Source: Pseudonocardia bannensis (GTDB lineage Bacteria; Actinomycetota; Actinomycetes; Mycobacteriales; Pseudonocardiaceae). From it: a stretch of 32,465 bases of DNA. Positions 17,621-24,536 of the stretch are shown here, one piece after another. The stretch is from positions 1-32,465 of the forward strand of contig NZ_JAAXKZ010000062.1 of NCBI RefSeq assembly GCF_012911875.1, given 5' to 3'. Position numbers and translations under genes: made by a program. Position 1 is the stretch's first letter. Every line of letters begins with the position of its first letter. The notes under the pieces are model-generated. The model saw nothing but the letters and a program-made list of their open reading frames with translations. It did not search any database and was not told the DNA's origin.

Positions 17621-18016
17621 ATGTACCGGCCCATCGTGGCCGGCGTCTTCCGGATCATCCTGGCCGTCGTGGCGATCTCGATCAGCCTCGGCGCGCCCGG
17701 CGGGCCGGGCCCCACCAGCTCCGCGACGGCCGTATGCCGCACTCCGCTCAGCTGTACGAAGGCCCCCGGCGCGATCCACAACGACCTCGACCGTGCCCAG
17801 CACGCGCTGATCACTCGGGTCTGCCACACCGACGCGAGAAGCTGGTCGGCAGGGCGAGCGCGGGGCTTCGGGCTCGTGCCGGTCCCGCTCTTCGTGGAGT
17901 TCGACGACCGGTCGGGAACGCCGCGCGCCAGCATCGTCTACCAACTCGGCTCCTCGAGCCGAGTCGTGCAGCTCAGCGCTTACGCGGCCGGCGCATCTCT
18001 CGTCGTCGTGCTGTGA
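17621..18016 (+). CDS. small secreted or membrane-anchored hypothetical protein
   Basis: 131 residues. The N-terminal hydrophobic segment VFRIILAVVAISISLGAPGG (residues about 9-28) is a signal peptide or anchor. The mature part has three cysteines (AVCRTP, LSCTKA, RVCHTD) and two hydrophobic strands near the end (GFGLVPVPLFVEFDD and SRVVQLSAYAAGASLVVVL). Third codon positions are strongly G/C over the whole length on this strand, which supports the plus-strand frame over the open frames opposite. ATG 17621 lacks a good Shine-Dalgarno. It is divergent from furA (177 bp apart) and convergent with the next gene. Family not recognised. Confidence 0.6.
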   Translation: MYRPIVAGVFRIILAVVAISISLGAPGGPGPTSSATAVCRTPLSCTKAPGAIHNDLDRAQHALITRVCHTDARSWSAGRARGFGLVPVPLFVEFDDRSGTPRASIVYQLGSSSRVVQLSAYAAGASLVVVL

Positions 18017-18120
18017 CCACCAGCAGCTGTCGATGCGGTGCCGGCATCGATCGATCACCGCGAGGTCCCGTCGGCCTCCTCCCGTATCGCCGCCTTCACC
18101 CGGCGATGCCGAGTGGTCGA

Positions 18121-19002
18121 TCACCGAGTCCCCACCACCGCCGCCTCCACCACCGTCACGGTGTCCGCGGTCAACCCCAGCAGAAGGACGACCGGCGCTC
18201 GGGTGGCCGCGAGCAGGTCCACTGCCTCGGCGCGGGTGAGTACGTGTGGGTCGCCGAGGACATGGTCGTGATACCGGTTGTCCCCGTAGAACAGGACGAG
18301 CGGCCGGGACGCCTCCCGCCCCCGGACCGCCAGGACGGCGCCGGCCTTGTGCTCGGTCCCGAGCACGAGGACCACGGGCGTACCGGTGCCACCGGTCCAC
18401 AACCCGAGTCCCGTTCCCACGAACGCCTCCGGCAGATCGCCGTCCGGCTTGCCCACCGGCACGAGCGCCTCCCTCCCCAGGCCCAGCACCTCCGCGGCGG
18501 AGGGCGGGCCCGAGGCCTCGGGCGGCGTCGTCGGGACAGAGGCAGGTGGGGTGGACGCCGGGGGCGGCGTCGCCGGGACACCCACCGGAGCGGGATTCGG
18601 GTCCGTGGGGCCGGGCTCCTTCAGCACGGGCTCCCCCGCGACAGGCTCCCCCGGCACCGGTTCGGCTGCCGGCTCCCCCGCGACAGGCTCCCCCGGCGGC
18701 GGCTCCACCGCGGCGGACTCCCCCGACACCGGCTCCTCCACCGGCTCACCGAGCGGGCCCGGCAGCAGCCGACCCGGATCGGCCGGCGGGTACACGAAGT
18801 CGAGCGTCGGGTCCCGCGCCGCTGCAGCGCCCGCGTGCTCCCCTTGCGCAGCACCGCCCGCCGTCGTCGACGTGTGCGGCGACCCGCCGGTCGCGGCGGC
18901 CAGCCCCAGGCCGACGACGACGGCGACAGTGCCTCGATGGCCGGCGGGTGCCGGTAGCAGGCGGGCGATCGGCCCTGGCCTGCGGCGAGATCGACGGTGT
19001 AC
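18121..19002 (-). CDS. Pro/Glu-rich membrane-anchored protein, start codon unresolved
   Basis: This minus-strand frame has high third-position GC down to the stop at 18121. From the N-terminal side it shows a basic stretch (HRRSRRRPGPIAR), a hydrophobic anchor (GTVAVVVGLGLAAATGG), a spacer, a Pro/Glu repeat of GEPVAGEP and GEPAAEPV units, and a C-terminal globular part (about the last 115 residues) with LGLGREALVPVG, AFVGTGLGLWTGG, RPLVLFYGDNRYHDHVLGD and EAVDLLAATRAPVVLLLGL. The first standard start codon in frame is GTG 18795, which lies after the anchor. A GTA at 19002-19000 sits exactly where a start would be expected, and a stop occurs upstream near 19070. So either the start codon mutated, or a frameshift separates it from the segment at 18961-19313. 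Exported, function unknown. Confidence 0.6.
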   Translation of the reverse strand, partial: VHRRSRRRPGPIARLLPAPAGHRGTVAVVVGLGLAAATGGSPHTSTTAGGAAQGEHAGAAAARDPTLDFVYPPADPGRLLPGPLGEPVEEPVSGESAAVEPPPGEPVAGEPAAEPVPGEPVAGEPVLKEPGPTDPNPAPVGVPATPPPASTPPASVPTTPPEASGPPSAAEVLGLGREALVPVGKPDGDLPEAFVGTGLGLWTGGTGTPVVLVLGTEHKAGAVLAVRGREASRPLVLFYGDNRYHDHVLGDPHVLTRAEAVDLLAATRAPVVLLLGLTADTVTVVEAAVVGTR

Positions 19003-19313
19003 CGGCGCCGATCGAGCGCGCCGAACACGCTGATCGGTGCAGAACCCCGGCAGACGATGTCGCCGTTACCGGCAACCCACCAGATCCGCTTCGGCACCTC
19101 CCGGAGAATCTCGAGCCGAGGATCCCGGCCCAGCCCCGCGTCGAGCCCGGCCCATGGCTCCTCCACAGCAGAGCGGGGCGTCGGGAGGGGCGGTGGCGCG
19201 CGGAGCTCCAGCGGCCGGGCCGGCCGGAGAACGAGCTCAGCGGCAACCGGCTCCCGGAGACCGGGCGGCGAAGACACCGACGTCCCGGGCCGCCGGCTGG
19301 ACGAAGACCCCAT
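18961..19313 (-). pseudogene. coding-like segment in another frame upstream of the Pro/Glu-rich protein
   Basis: From ATG 19313 (AAGGGGAG upstream) a minus-strand frame encodes a Pro-rich start and then a protein-like stretch, LEILREVPKRIWWVAGNGDI and SAPISVFGALDRRRYTVDLA, ending its coding character near 18970, just where the neighbouring frame becomes coding. Joining the two frames by one indel would give a protein with a cytoplasmic N-terminal part, a membrane anchor and an exported tail. Third-position GC here is lower (about 75 percent) than in neighbours. It may be a broken N-terminus or chance. Confidence 0.3.
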
Positions 19314-19811
19314 CGGCTCCCCTTCGCGCCGTCGGTTCGCTGGTGGGGGCAGCCTCGCGCCGGGACGACCACGCGTCGAGCTTCAGAGGAGGGGCCTCGG
19401 TACCCCCCAAAACGGGGGGACGCTCGCCGGACTTCGGCAGGTGGGCCCACGGCCCGACCACCCGGGCCCGCCGCACGACCGGGCCGTCGACGGGACTGCG
19501 CAGGATGAGCACCCCGGGGGCCCTCGGGCGCCTACGCCGGCAGCGCCGGCGGCGCGGCAGTGCCGTCCACACCGGACATCGGCACACCGTGGCTGCCGGA
19601 TCGCGGCCCGGCTCCCCTCATCGACGGCGCCCACGGCCCTCGATTCGGATCGTCGGGGCGTTGTCAACCGGCAGGAACGGGGGGACGCGGTACGTCGGGC
19701 GAATGCGGCTCGCGGACCGGCCGAGGGCAGATGATGCTCACCTCGACAGCGACCAGACCGGCCCCGTTCGGCGCAGCGTTCAGCGACGAGGGTGCGCGAC
19801 CGAACTGGCAC
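19314..19811. other. stretch without a supported gene
   Basis: Several frames are open because of high GC, but none combines a start signal, codon bias and a recognisable product. A minus-strand frame from GTG 19512 to 19237 has some protein-like stretches (VLILRSPVDGPVVRRARVVG) and may belong to the same decayed gene as the segment below it. A 6-bp hairpin, CCCCCC-AAAAC-GGGGGG, lies at 19403-19419. Confidence 0.4.
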
Positions 19812-19856
19812 CGATCACGATCAAGACCCCTGAGCTGCGGAGACGTAACTCAGGGG
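19812..19856 (+). terminator. diverged copy of the sigA terminator
   Basis: CGATCACGATCAAG (19812-19825) is identical to the 14 bases before the sigA terminator. It is followed by CCCCTGAG (19827-19834) and CTCAGGGG (19849-19856), an 8-bp stem that also resembles the sigA stem (CCTCTGAGC). The loop keeps GCTG and GACGT. No long T-run follows. It lies 28 bp after the stop of the minus-strand cupredoxin gene. Confidence 0.65.
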
Positions 19857-19884
19857 CCCTCTTCCACAGCGGTCGTGCCGGATG

Positions 19885-20301
19885 TCATGCCGTGACCGTC
19901 ACCGTGCCGGTCATCGAGGGGTGGATCGAGCAGATGTAGCGGAAGGTCCCCGGTGTCGCGAAGGTGTGGCTGAAGGTGCCGCCCTTGTTCAGGGTCGGTG
20001 ACTGCAGTGGCCCGCCGCGGACATCGTGCGGGGCGGAGTCGTTGTTCGTCCAGGTGACCGTGGTGCCTGCCTTGACCGTGATGGCCGCCGGGGCGAACGC
20101 GAAGTTCGCGATCGACACGGTGGCGGTCGCGACCGGCCTGACGGCCACCTCCGCACCGGCCATCGGCATCGACACCTGGTGTTCTGCGTGTGGTGCGGCG
20201 GCCGGGCCGGTGGACGGCGCGCCACAGCCGGTGAGCGCGGTCAGCGCGACCACGGCCGACAGCGCGCCCAGGTACGGACGCATCCGTGCGAAGGGTTCCA
20301 C
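19885..20301 (-). CDS. cupredoxin-domain lipoprotein (plastocyanin/amicyanin-like)
   Basis: 138 residues. The signal peptide MEPFARMRPYLGALSAVVAL ends in the lipobox LTGC, so the protein should be lipidated and displayed outside the membrane. A His/Met-rich linker (HAEHQVSMPMAGAE) leads to a blue-copper fold at about residues 55-138. The Cu ligands are visible as His in NDSAPHDVRGG and Cys-His-Met in YICSIHPSMTGTV. It probably carries electrons or binds copper at the cell surface. The GTG at 20301 is preferred, with GGGGAGG upstream, over ATG 20283. It is transcribed after the ECF-type sigma gene, with a 65-bp gap. No quinone or oxidase partner is adjacent. Confidence 0.9.
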   Translation of the reverse strand: MEPFARMRPYLGALSAVVALTALTGCGAPSTGPAAAPHAEHQVSMPMAGAEVAVRPVATATVSIANFAFAPAAITVKAGTTVTWTNNDSAPHDVRGGPLQSPTLNKGGTFSHTFATPGTFRYICSIHPSMTGTVTVTA

Positions 20302-20366
20302 AACGACCTCCCCTGTGGGACGGCAGATCCCGGAGACGGAACCTCACCCAGGGATAGGCGGCCGGG

Positions 20367-20981
20367 TTACGCGTCCATCCCCTCCGCCACCTCGCAGGCC
20401 CGGCGCAGGGCCCGGTGCTGCAGCACCTTCGCATTCGCGACGCTGACGCCCAGTTCGGCAGCGGTCTCCTTCAGCGAGCAGGAACCGAGAAAGCGCAGTT
20501 CGAGAACGCGCCGGTGCCGTTCGGTCAGCGCGCCGAGGATGGCCTGGACCCGGGCGCGCGCGGCGGAGGCCCCTGGTTCGGGCGGGATGGGCGTCAGCGC
20601 CGGTTGCTCCTCGTCGAGGGTGACGACGGGGCAGTTCAGGGCCCGCCGCCAGTGCCTGGCCAGGGCGGTCCTCGCCGCGGCGGACAGGTACGCCCGCACC
20701 TCGGGGACGCTCGCGGAAACCCGCAGCGGACGCAGCGCGGCGACGAACACGTCGGCCGTGAGGTCCTCGGCATCGGGCCTGTTACCGACCTTCGCGTACA
20801 TCAGCCGATACACCCGATCCACGTTGTCCCGGTAGACCGCCTGCCAGTCGGCGTAGACCCTCCAGCCGGCGGCCCGTGCCGGCTGGGATCCCGGCGCCCG
20901 CGGAGCGGGCGGGAACTGCCCGTGCCCCTGCCCGTCCGGTCGTCCCGATGGTTCGCCCACGGAACGGGATCGACGCGCCAT
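20367..20981 (-). CDS. ECF-type RNA polymerase sigma factor
   Basis: 204 residues. After a 40-residue Pro/Gly/Arg-rich extension, region 2 is seen as VYRDNVDRVYRLMYAKVGNR and DAEDLTADVFVAALR (the DAEDLT core-binding signature). Region 4 is seen as LTERHRRVLELRFLGSCSLK and TAAELGVSVANAKVLQHRAL (HTH). Region 3 is lacking, as in the ECF group. The ATG at 20981 is preceded by GGGGGTGAG. No anti-sigma gene with a zinc motif or membrane helix adjoins it; the downstream partner is a cupredoxin lipoprotein, so regulation may be unusual. In related actinobacteria, sigma factors of this type occur next to secreted copper proteins, which is recollection rather than checked. No clear autoregulatory promoter was found upstream. 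Confidence 0.9.
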   Translation of the reverse strand: MARRSRSVGEPSGRPDGQGHGQFPPAPRAPGSQPARAAGWRVYADWQAVYRDNVDRVYRLMYAKVGNRPDAEDLTADVFVAALRPLRVSASVPEVRAYLSAAARTALARHWRRALNCPVVTLDEEQPALTPIPPEPGASAARARVQAILGALTERHRRVLELRFLGSCSLKETAAELGVSVANAKVLQHRALRRACEVAEGMDA

Positions 20982-21136
20982 CGCTCACCCCCATCCCAGC
21001 GGGCGTGTCGTCCGGTGCAGCCCAGGCTGCCCGGGATCGATGGTCATCACCAGGTGCGGGCCCGACGCAAGCACGCCGTCCGGGAGAGGAATGCGCCGTA
21101 ACCGTCATCGCAGACGACGAGCGGCCCCGGGGATTC

Positions 21137-21670
21137 CTACATGTGGTGGCCTGGATCCTCGATCACATCGGCCGGCGGATCCGCTTCCAGCAGCCCGAAG
21201 GACCACCCCGCGACCTCGGAGAGCCGGCCGCGCCAGTGCATCCCGTTACCGGGTATCCCGCGGCCTCGGGCGGAGAAGACCCGGGCGTGCCGGAGATGGA
21301 TGAAGCTCGTCGGCTCGATGGGGGCCAGCCGCCGCTGGTACCGCTCGGGGAGGGACCGGAACGCGTCCTTCGCGGCCGCGTAGTCGTCGTGGTCCTGCAT
21401 CAAGGATGCGCTGACGTCCTTGAACAGGCTCGCCCAACCACCGTGCTCGTCGTCGATGGAACCGCCGGTGTGCACCGTGAAGGCGGCGCGCGAGGCGTGC
21501 TCGACCTCGTCGAACCACTGCCAGCGCGGGATCACCCTGCCGCTCACGACGAGCCCGCTCAGCGTCAGGATGACACCGGGGCCTTCGCTCCTCGGCGGAG
21601 TCATCGTGTCGATGGCTTCGACCAGGGCTGCCAGCGTCTCATCGAGCTCGGGAACGTCGCGGCGGGTCAC
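21137..21670 (-). CDS. GvpU-like gas vesicle accessory family protein, orphan
   Basis: 177 residues, soluble. Conserved-looking segments are GVILTLSGLVVSGRVIPRWQ near residues 31-50 and a C-terminal block, FIHLRHARVFSARGRGIPGN followed by WRGRLSEVAGWSFGLLEA. These match the pattern I associate with GvpU and GvpU-like proteins (LTLTVNG..VSG early; IHLRDARFF...WRGRLS.VDGF late). GTG start at 21670 with GAGGGAG upstream. No gvpA, gvpF/L, gvpN or other gas vesicle gene is in the window, so the protein is an orphan with probably another role. It lies 131 bp downstream of the PucR gene on the same strand and may be read through from that operon. Confidence 0.6.
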   Translation of the reverse strand: MTRRDVPELDETLAALVEAIDTMTPPRSEGPGVILTLSGLVVSGRVIPRWQWFDEVEHASRAAFTVHTGGSIDDEHGGWASLFKDVSASLMQDHDDYAAAKDAFRSLPERYQRRLAPIEPTSFIHLRHARVFSARGRGIPGNGMHWRGRLSEVAGWSFGLLEADPPADVIEDPGHHM

Positions 21671-21801
21671 GGTGCTCCCTCGTGGGTCCTGTGGGCGTCC
21701 CCGGAAGTCTCCGATACGAGAACGATTCAGTGACCCGGTGACCGGCCCCCATTCGGCGGCGGATGGTCAACGGCTCCTGGTTGCCGCCCATCCTCGATCG
21801 G

Positions 21802-23109
21802 TCAGCGGCCGGACCGGTGGCGTACGAGCGGCGCCGTCCGTGGGGACACCGGTGCGGAGTCGGCCGGGGCGAGGACCGCTTCGCCGAGCCAGCGACACGC
21901 CGCGAGGGCGAGCAGCACGTCGAGCGGGCTGTCGTCGAACGAGCGGCGGCACTCCTTGGCCGCCTGCTGCACCCGGTAGTGCACGGTGTTGCGGTGCAGC
22001 ATCATCACCTGCGCGGTGCGGGCGTAGCTGCGATTGCTCTCCAGGAAGACCTGCAAGGTCTCGCGAAGTCCCGCCCGGCGGGTGTCGTCGACACCCAGGG
22101 TTCCCAGGGTGGCCGCGACGAAGGCGCGGATCTCGACCTCGTCGCCGGCAGCCAGCAGTGCGACGGGTGCGACCTGCTCGAACAGCAGGACCTTCGAGTC
22201 CGGGCGGCCGGCCGAGAGAGCGAGGAGTTTGGTGCGCGCCGCCAGCCGGTGCGTGCGGCGGAAGCCGTCGACCCCGGTGGCCGGGGCTCCGAGGGCGACC
22301 CGGCCCGGCAACCGGGCCCGCCGCAGCGCCTCGGCGATCACCGCGGCGTCCACGTTCCGGTCCGGGTCCACGGCGAACCACATCCGTACCTCGCGGTCAC
22401 CGGTGGGGACCACCAGGCCGTCGGAGCGAGAGCTCACGGCGCCGCGCAGGACGTGCTCGGTCCGGACGAACACGTTGAGCGCCTCGTCCGGTGCCAGCGG
22501 ATCGTCGATCCACACCTCGACCGCGAGGTGGGTGGCGTCCAGCCGGTACTCCAGTACGGCCTCGGCCCGTTGCACCTCCTGCACGCTCCCGGCGAGCAAC
22601 CGGCTCACCCAGTGCTGACGCAACCCGCTGCGGGTGCTGACCCAGCGCTCGCGCTCCTGTTCATACGCCTTCGCGACGTCCTCGCAGACCCGGTCGATGA
22701 AGGTCGCCACCCCGTCGACCAGGACGGTCAGCGACGGCATCCCGCCCGCGAGCTCGGGCCGGGCCGCGACCTGCAGACACAGTGTGGTGAAGCGGGCCTG
22801 ACCGATGCGGTAGGCCCGCAGCAGCGCCGAGAGCGACACGTCGGACTGCGCGAGCCGGCGCGCGTACCCCAGCGCGCCCGCCGGGGCCCGGGTGGCCTGC
22901 GGGTCGGCGCCGTCGCGGAGCATCTCCACGAGAAGGGTCGTGTTCTCGGCGATGCTGGCGTGCAGGAGCCCGTGCAGCCGGTCGTCGTGGTTGAGCGCGG
23001 GGATCTCCTGCTTCGTCGCCTCGACCAGTTCGTCGATGAACCGGTCGCGCCGCGGGAGCAGGGTCTCCGCGATCCGGCGCAACGCGTCCGGGTCGACGGG
23101 CTCGCTCAT
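21802..23109 (-). CDS. PucR-family transcriptional regulator
   Basis: 435 residues. It begins MSEPVDPDALRRIAETLLPR, has a helical N-terminal sensory region (FIDELVEATKQEIPALNHDD, VSLSALLRAYRIGQARFTTL), a central GGDEF-like (CdaR-type) part, and a C-terminal PucR HTH around residues 370-420 (TLQVFLESNRSYARTAQVMM, LHRNTVHYRVQQAAK). The ATG at 23109 overlaps the stop of the FAD oxidoreductase by four bases (ATGA), so it is translated as the third gene of the operon. That position suggests it controls this operon or its divergent neighbour. An open frame upstream to 23643 is the shadow of the oxidoreductase. The effector is unknown; PucR-type proteins often sense purine breakdown products, aromatics or steroid-like substrates. 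Confidence 0.9.
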   Translation of the reverse strand: MSEPVDPDALRRIAETLLPRRDRFIDELVEATKQEIPALNHDDRLHGLLHASIAENTTLLVEMLRDGADPQATRAPAGALGYARRLAQSDVSLSALLRAYRIGQARFTTLCLQVAARPELAGGMPSLTVLVDGVATFIDRVCEDVAKAYEQERERWVSTRSGLRQHWVSRLLAGSVQEVQRAEAVLEYRLDATHLAVEVWIDDPLAPDEALNVFVRTEHVLRGAVSSRSDGLVVPTGDREVRMWFAVDPDRNVDAAVIAEALRRARLPGRVALGAPATGVDGFRRTHRLAARTKLLALSAGRPDSKVLLFEQVAPVALLAAGDEVEIRAFVAATLGTLGVDDTRRAGLRETLQVFLESNRSYARTAQVMMLHRNTVHYRVQQAAKECRRSFDDSPLDVLLALAACRWLGEAVLAPADSAPVSPRTAPLVRHRSGR

Positions 23110-24536
23110 GCGCCGCCGGACCTCTCGAGCTCCCGCAGGGCGGAGGTGGCGGCGTTGTGACCACTCATGCCGTGCACGCCGGCGCCCGGTGGGGTGGCGG
23201 CCGAGCACAGGTACATGCCGGGGATCCCGGTGGCGTACGGGTCCAGGGCGAACCGTGGCCGCATCGCGACCTGGATCGGGTCGTTCGCACCCGTGCTGAT
23301 GTCGCCGCCGACGTAGTTGAGGTTGTACCGCGCGAGCTCGGTGGTCGGGCGGACCGAGCGGGCCACGATGCGCTCCCTGGTTCCCGGTGCGAAGCGCTCG
23401 ATCTGGTCGATGATCACCTCGGTGGCGTCGCCGGTGAAGCCGTGGGGCACGTGGCCGTACGCCCAGATGGGATGCACGTCGTCGACCGAACGGCTCGGGT
23501 CGGCGAGGTACTGCTGCCCGACCAGGACGAAGGGGCGCGCCGGCATCAGCCCGGCGCTGATGGCCCGCTCCGCGGCCGCCGTCTCCTCCAGGGTGCCGCC
23601 GAGGTGCACGGTTCCGGCGCGGCGGCAGTCCGGGTTGGTCCACGGCAGTCCCTCGCGCACCGCGAGGTCGACCTTGAACGCGCCCGGGCCGTGGCGGAAG
23701 CGCCGGTAGGCGCGCTCCACCCGCCGGGGCAGCCGGTCGCCCACGATCCGGGCGATCGCGGAGGGGGCGAGGTCGAACATCACGACGTCCGCCCCCGCCA
23801 GCTGTGCCGCGGAGTCCACCAGGACCCCGGTCTCGATCTTGCCCCCGAGCGCGTGGAGCAGCGCGGCCATGGCGTCGGCGATCGCCCGGGAACCGCCCTC
23901 CGCGACCGGCCAGCCGTACGCGTGGCCGGCCGCGATGAGCATCAACCCGACCGACGAGGTGAGCGGCCGGTCAAGCGGGTGGAACATGTGTGCCGCGACC
24001 CCGCCGAACAGCGCGCGGGCCTCGTCGGTGCGCCAGATCCGCGCCAGCACGGTGGCCGGAGCCAGTGCCGGCAGTCCGAACCGCGCGAGCCGCAGCGGGT
24101 GCCGGGGAACGTGCACGATCGGCCGGAACACCTCGCCGATCAGGTCGTCGAACCCCTCGGTGAGCGGTCCGAACAACCGCCGCCAGGCCGGCCCGTCGGG
24201 GCCCAGCCCCTCGACCGTGCGGTCGAGGGACCGGACCATGACGCCGGCGCCTCCGCCGTCCAGCGGGTGCGCGAGGTCGATCTCGGGCCACAGCCAGCGC
24301 AGGCCGTGCTCCTCCAGGTGCAGCGACCGCAGGAACGGCGACGCGACCCCTGTGGGGTGGAACGCGGAACAGTCGTCGTGCAGGAGTCCGGGCAGTGTCA
24401 GCTCGGACGTCCGGGTCCCGCCGCCGATCGAGTCGGCGGCCTCCAGCACCGTGACGTCCAGCCCGCGCCGCGCCAGTGTGACGGCGGCGGCCAGCCCGTT
24501 CGGGCCGGACCCCACCACGATCGCCTGAGCCGTCAT
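23106..24536 (-). CDS. FAD-dependent oxidoreductase, phytoene-desaturase-like (COG1233 type)
   Basis: 476 residues, flavoprotein amine-oxidase/desaturase fold. The dinucleotide-binding motif is at the very N-terminus (AIVVGSGPNGLAAAVTLARR, ending with the acidic residue of VTVLEAAD). Next comes GGGTRTSELTLPGLLHDDCS, typical of carotenoid and retinoid desaturase relatives, and a C-terminal FAD-closing block, IPGMYLCSAATPPGAGVHGM then SGHNAA. It probably oxidises or isomerises a hydrophobic polyene, terpenoid or lipid substrate; no phytoene synthase is nearby, so carotenoid synthesis is not implied. Start ATG 24536 overlaps the DUF3556 stop (ATGA), and its own stop overlaps the PucR start, so the three genes are translationally coupled. 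Confidence 0.92.
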   Translation of the reverse strand: MTAQAIVVGSGPNGLAAAVTLARRGLDVTVLEAADSIGGGTRTSELTLPGLLHDDCSAFHPTGVASPFLRSLHLEEHGLRWLWPEIDLAHPLDGGGAGVMVRSLDRTVEGLGPDGPAWRRLFGPLTEGFDDLIGEVFRPIVHVPRHPLRLARFGLPALAPATVLARIWRTDEARALFGGVAAHMFHPLDRPLTSSVGLMLIAAGHAYGWPVAEGGSRAIADAMAALLHALGGKIETGVLVDSAAQLAGADVVMFDLAPSAIARIVGDRLPRRVERAYRRFRHGPGAFKVDLAVREGLPWTNPDCRRAGTVHLGGTLEETAAAERAISAGLMPARPFVLVGQQYLADPSRSVDDVHPIWAYGHVPHGFTGDATEVIIDQIERFAPGTRERIVARSVRPTTELARYNLNYVGGDISTGANDPIQVAMRPRFALDPYATGIPGMYLCSAATPPGAGVHGMSGHNAATSALRELERSGGA

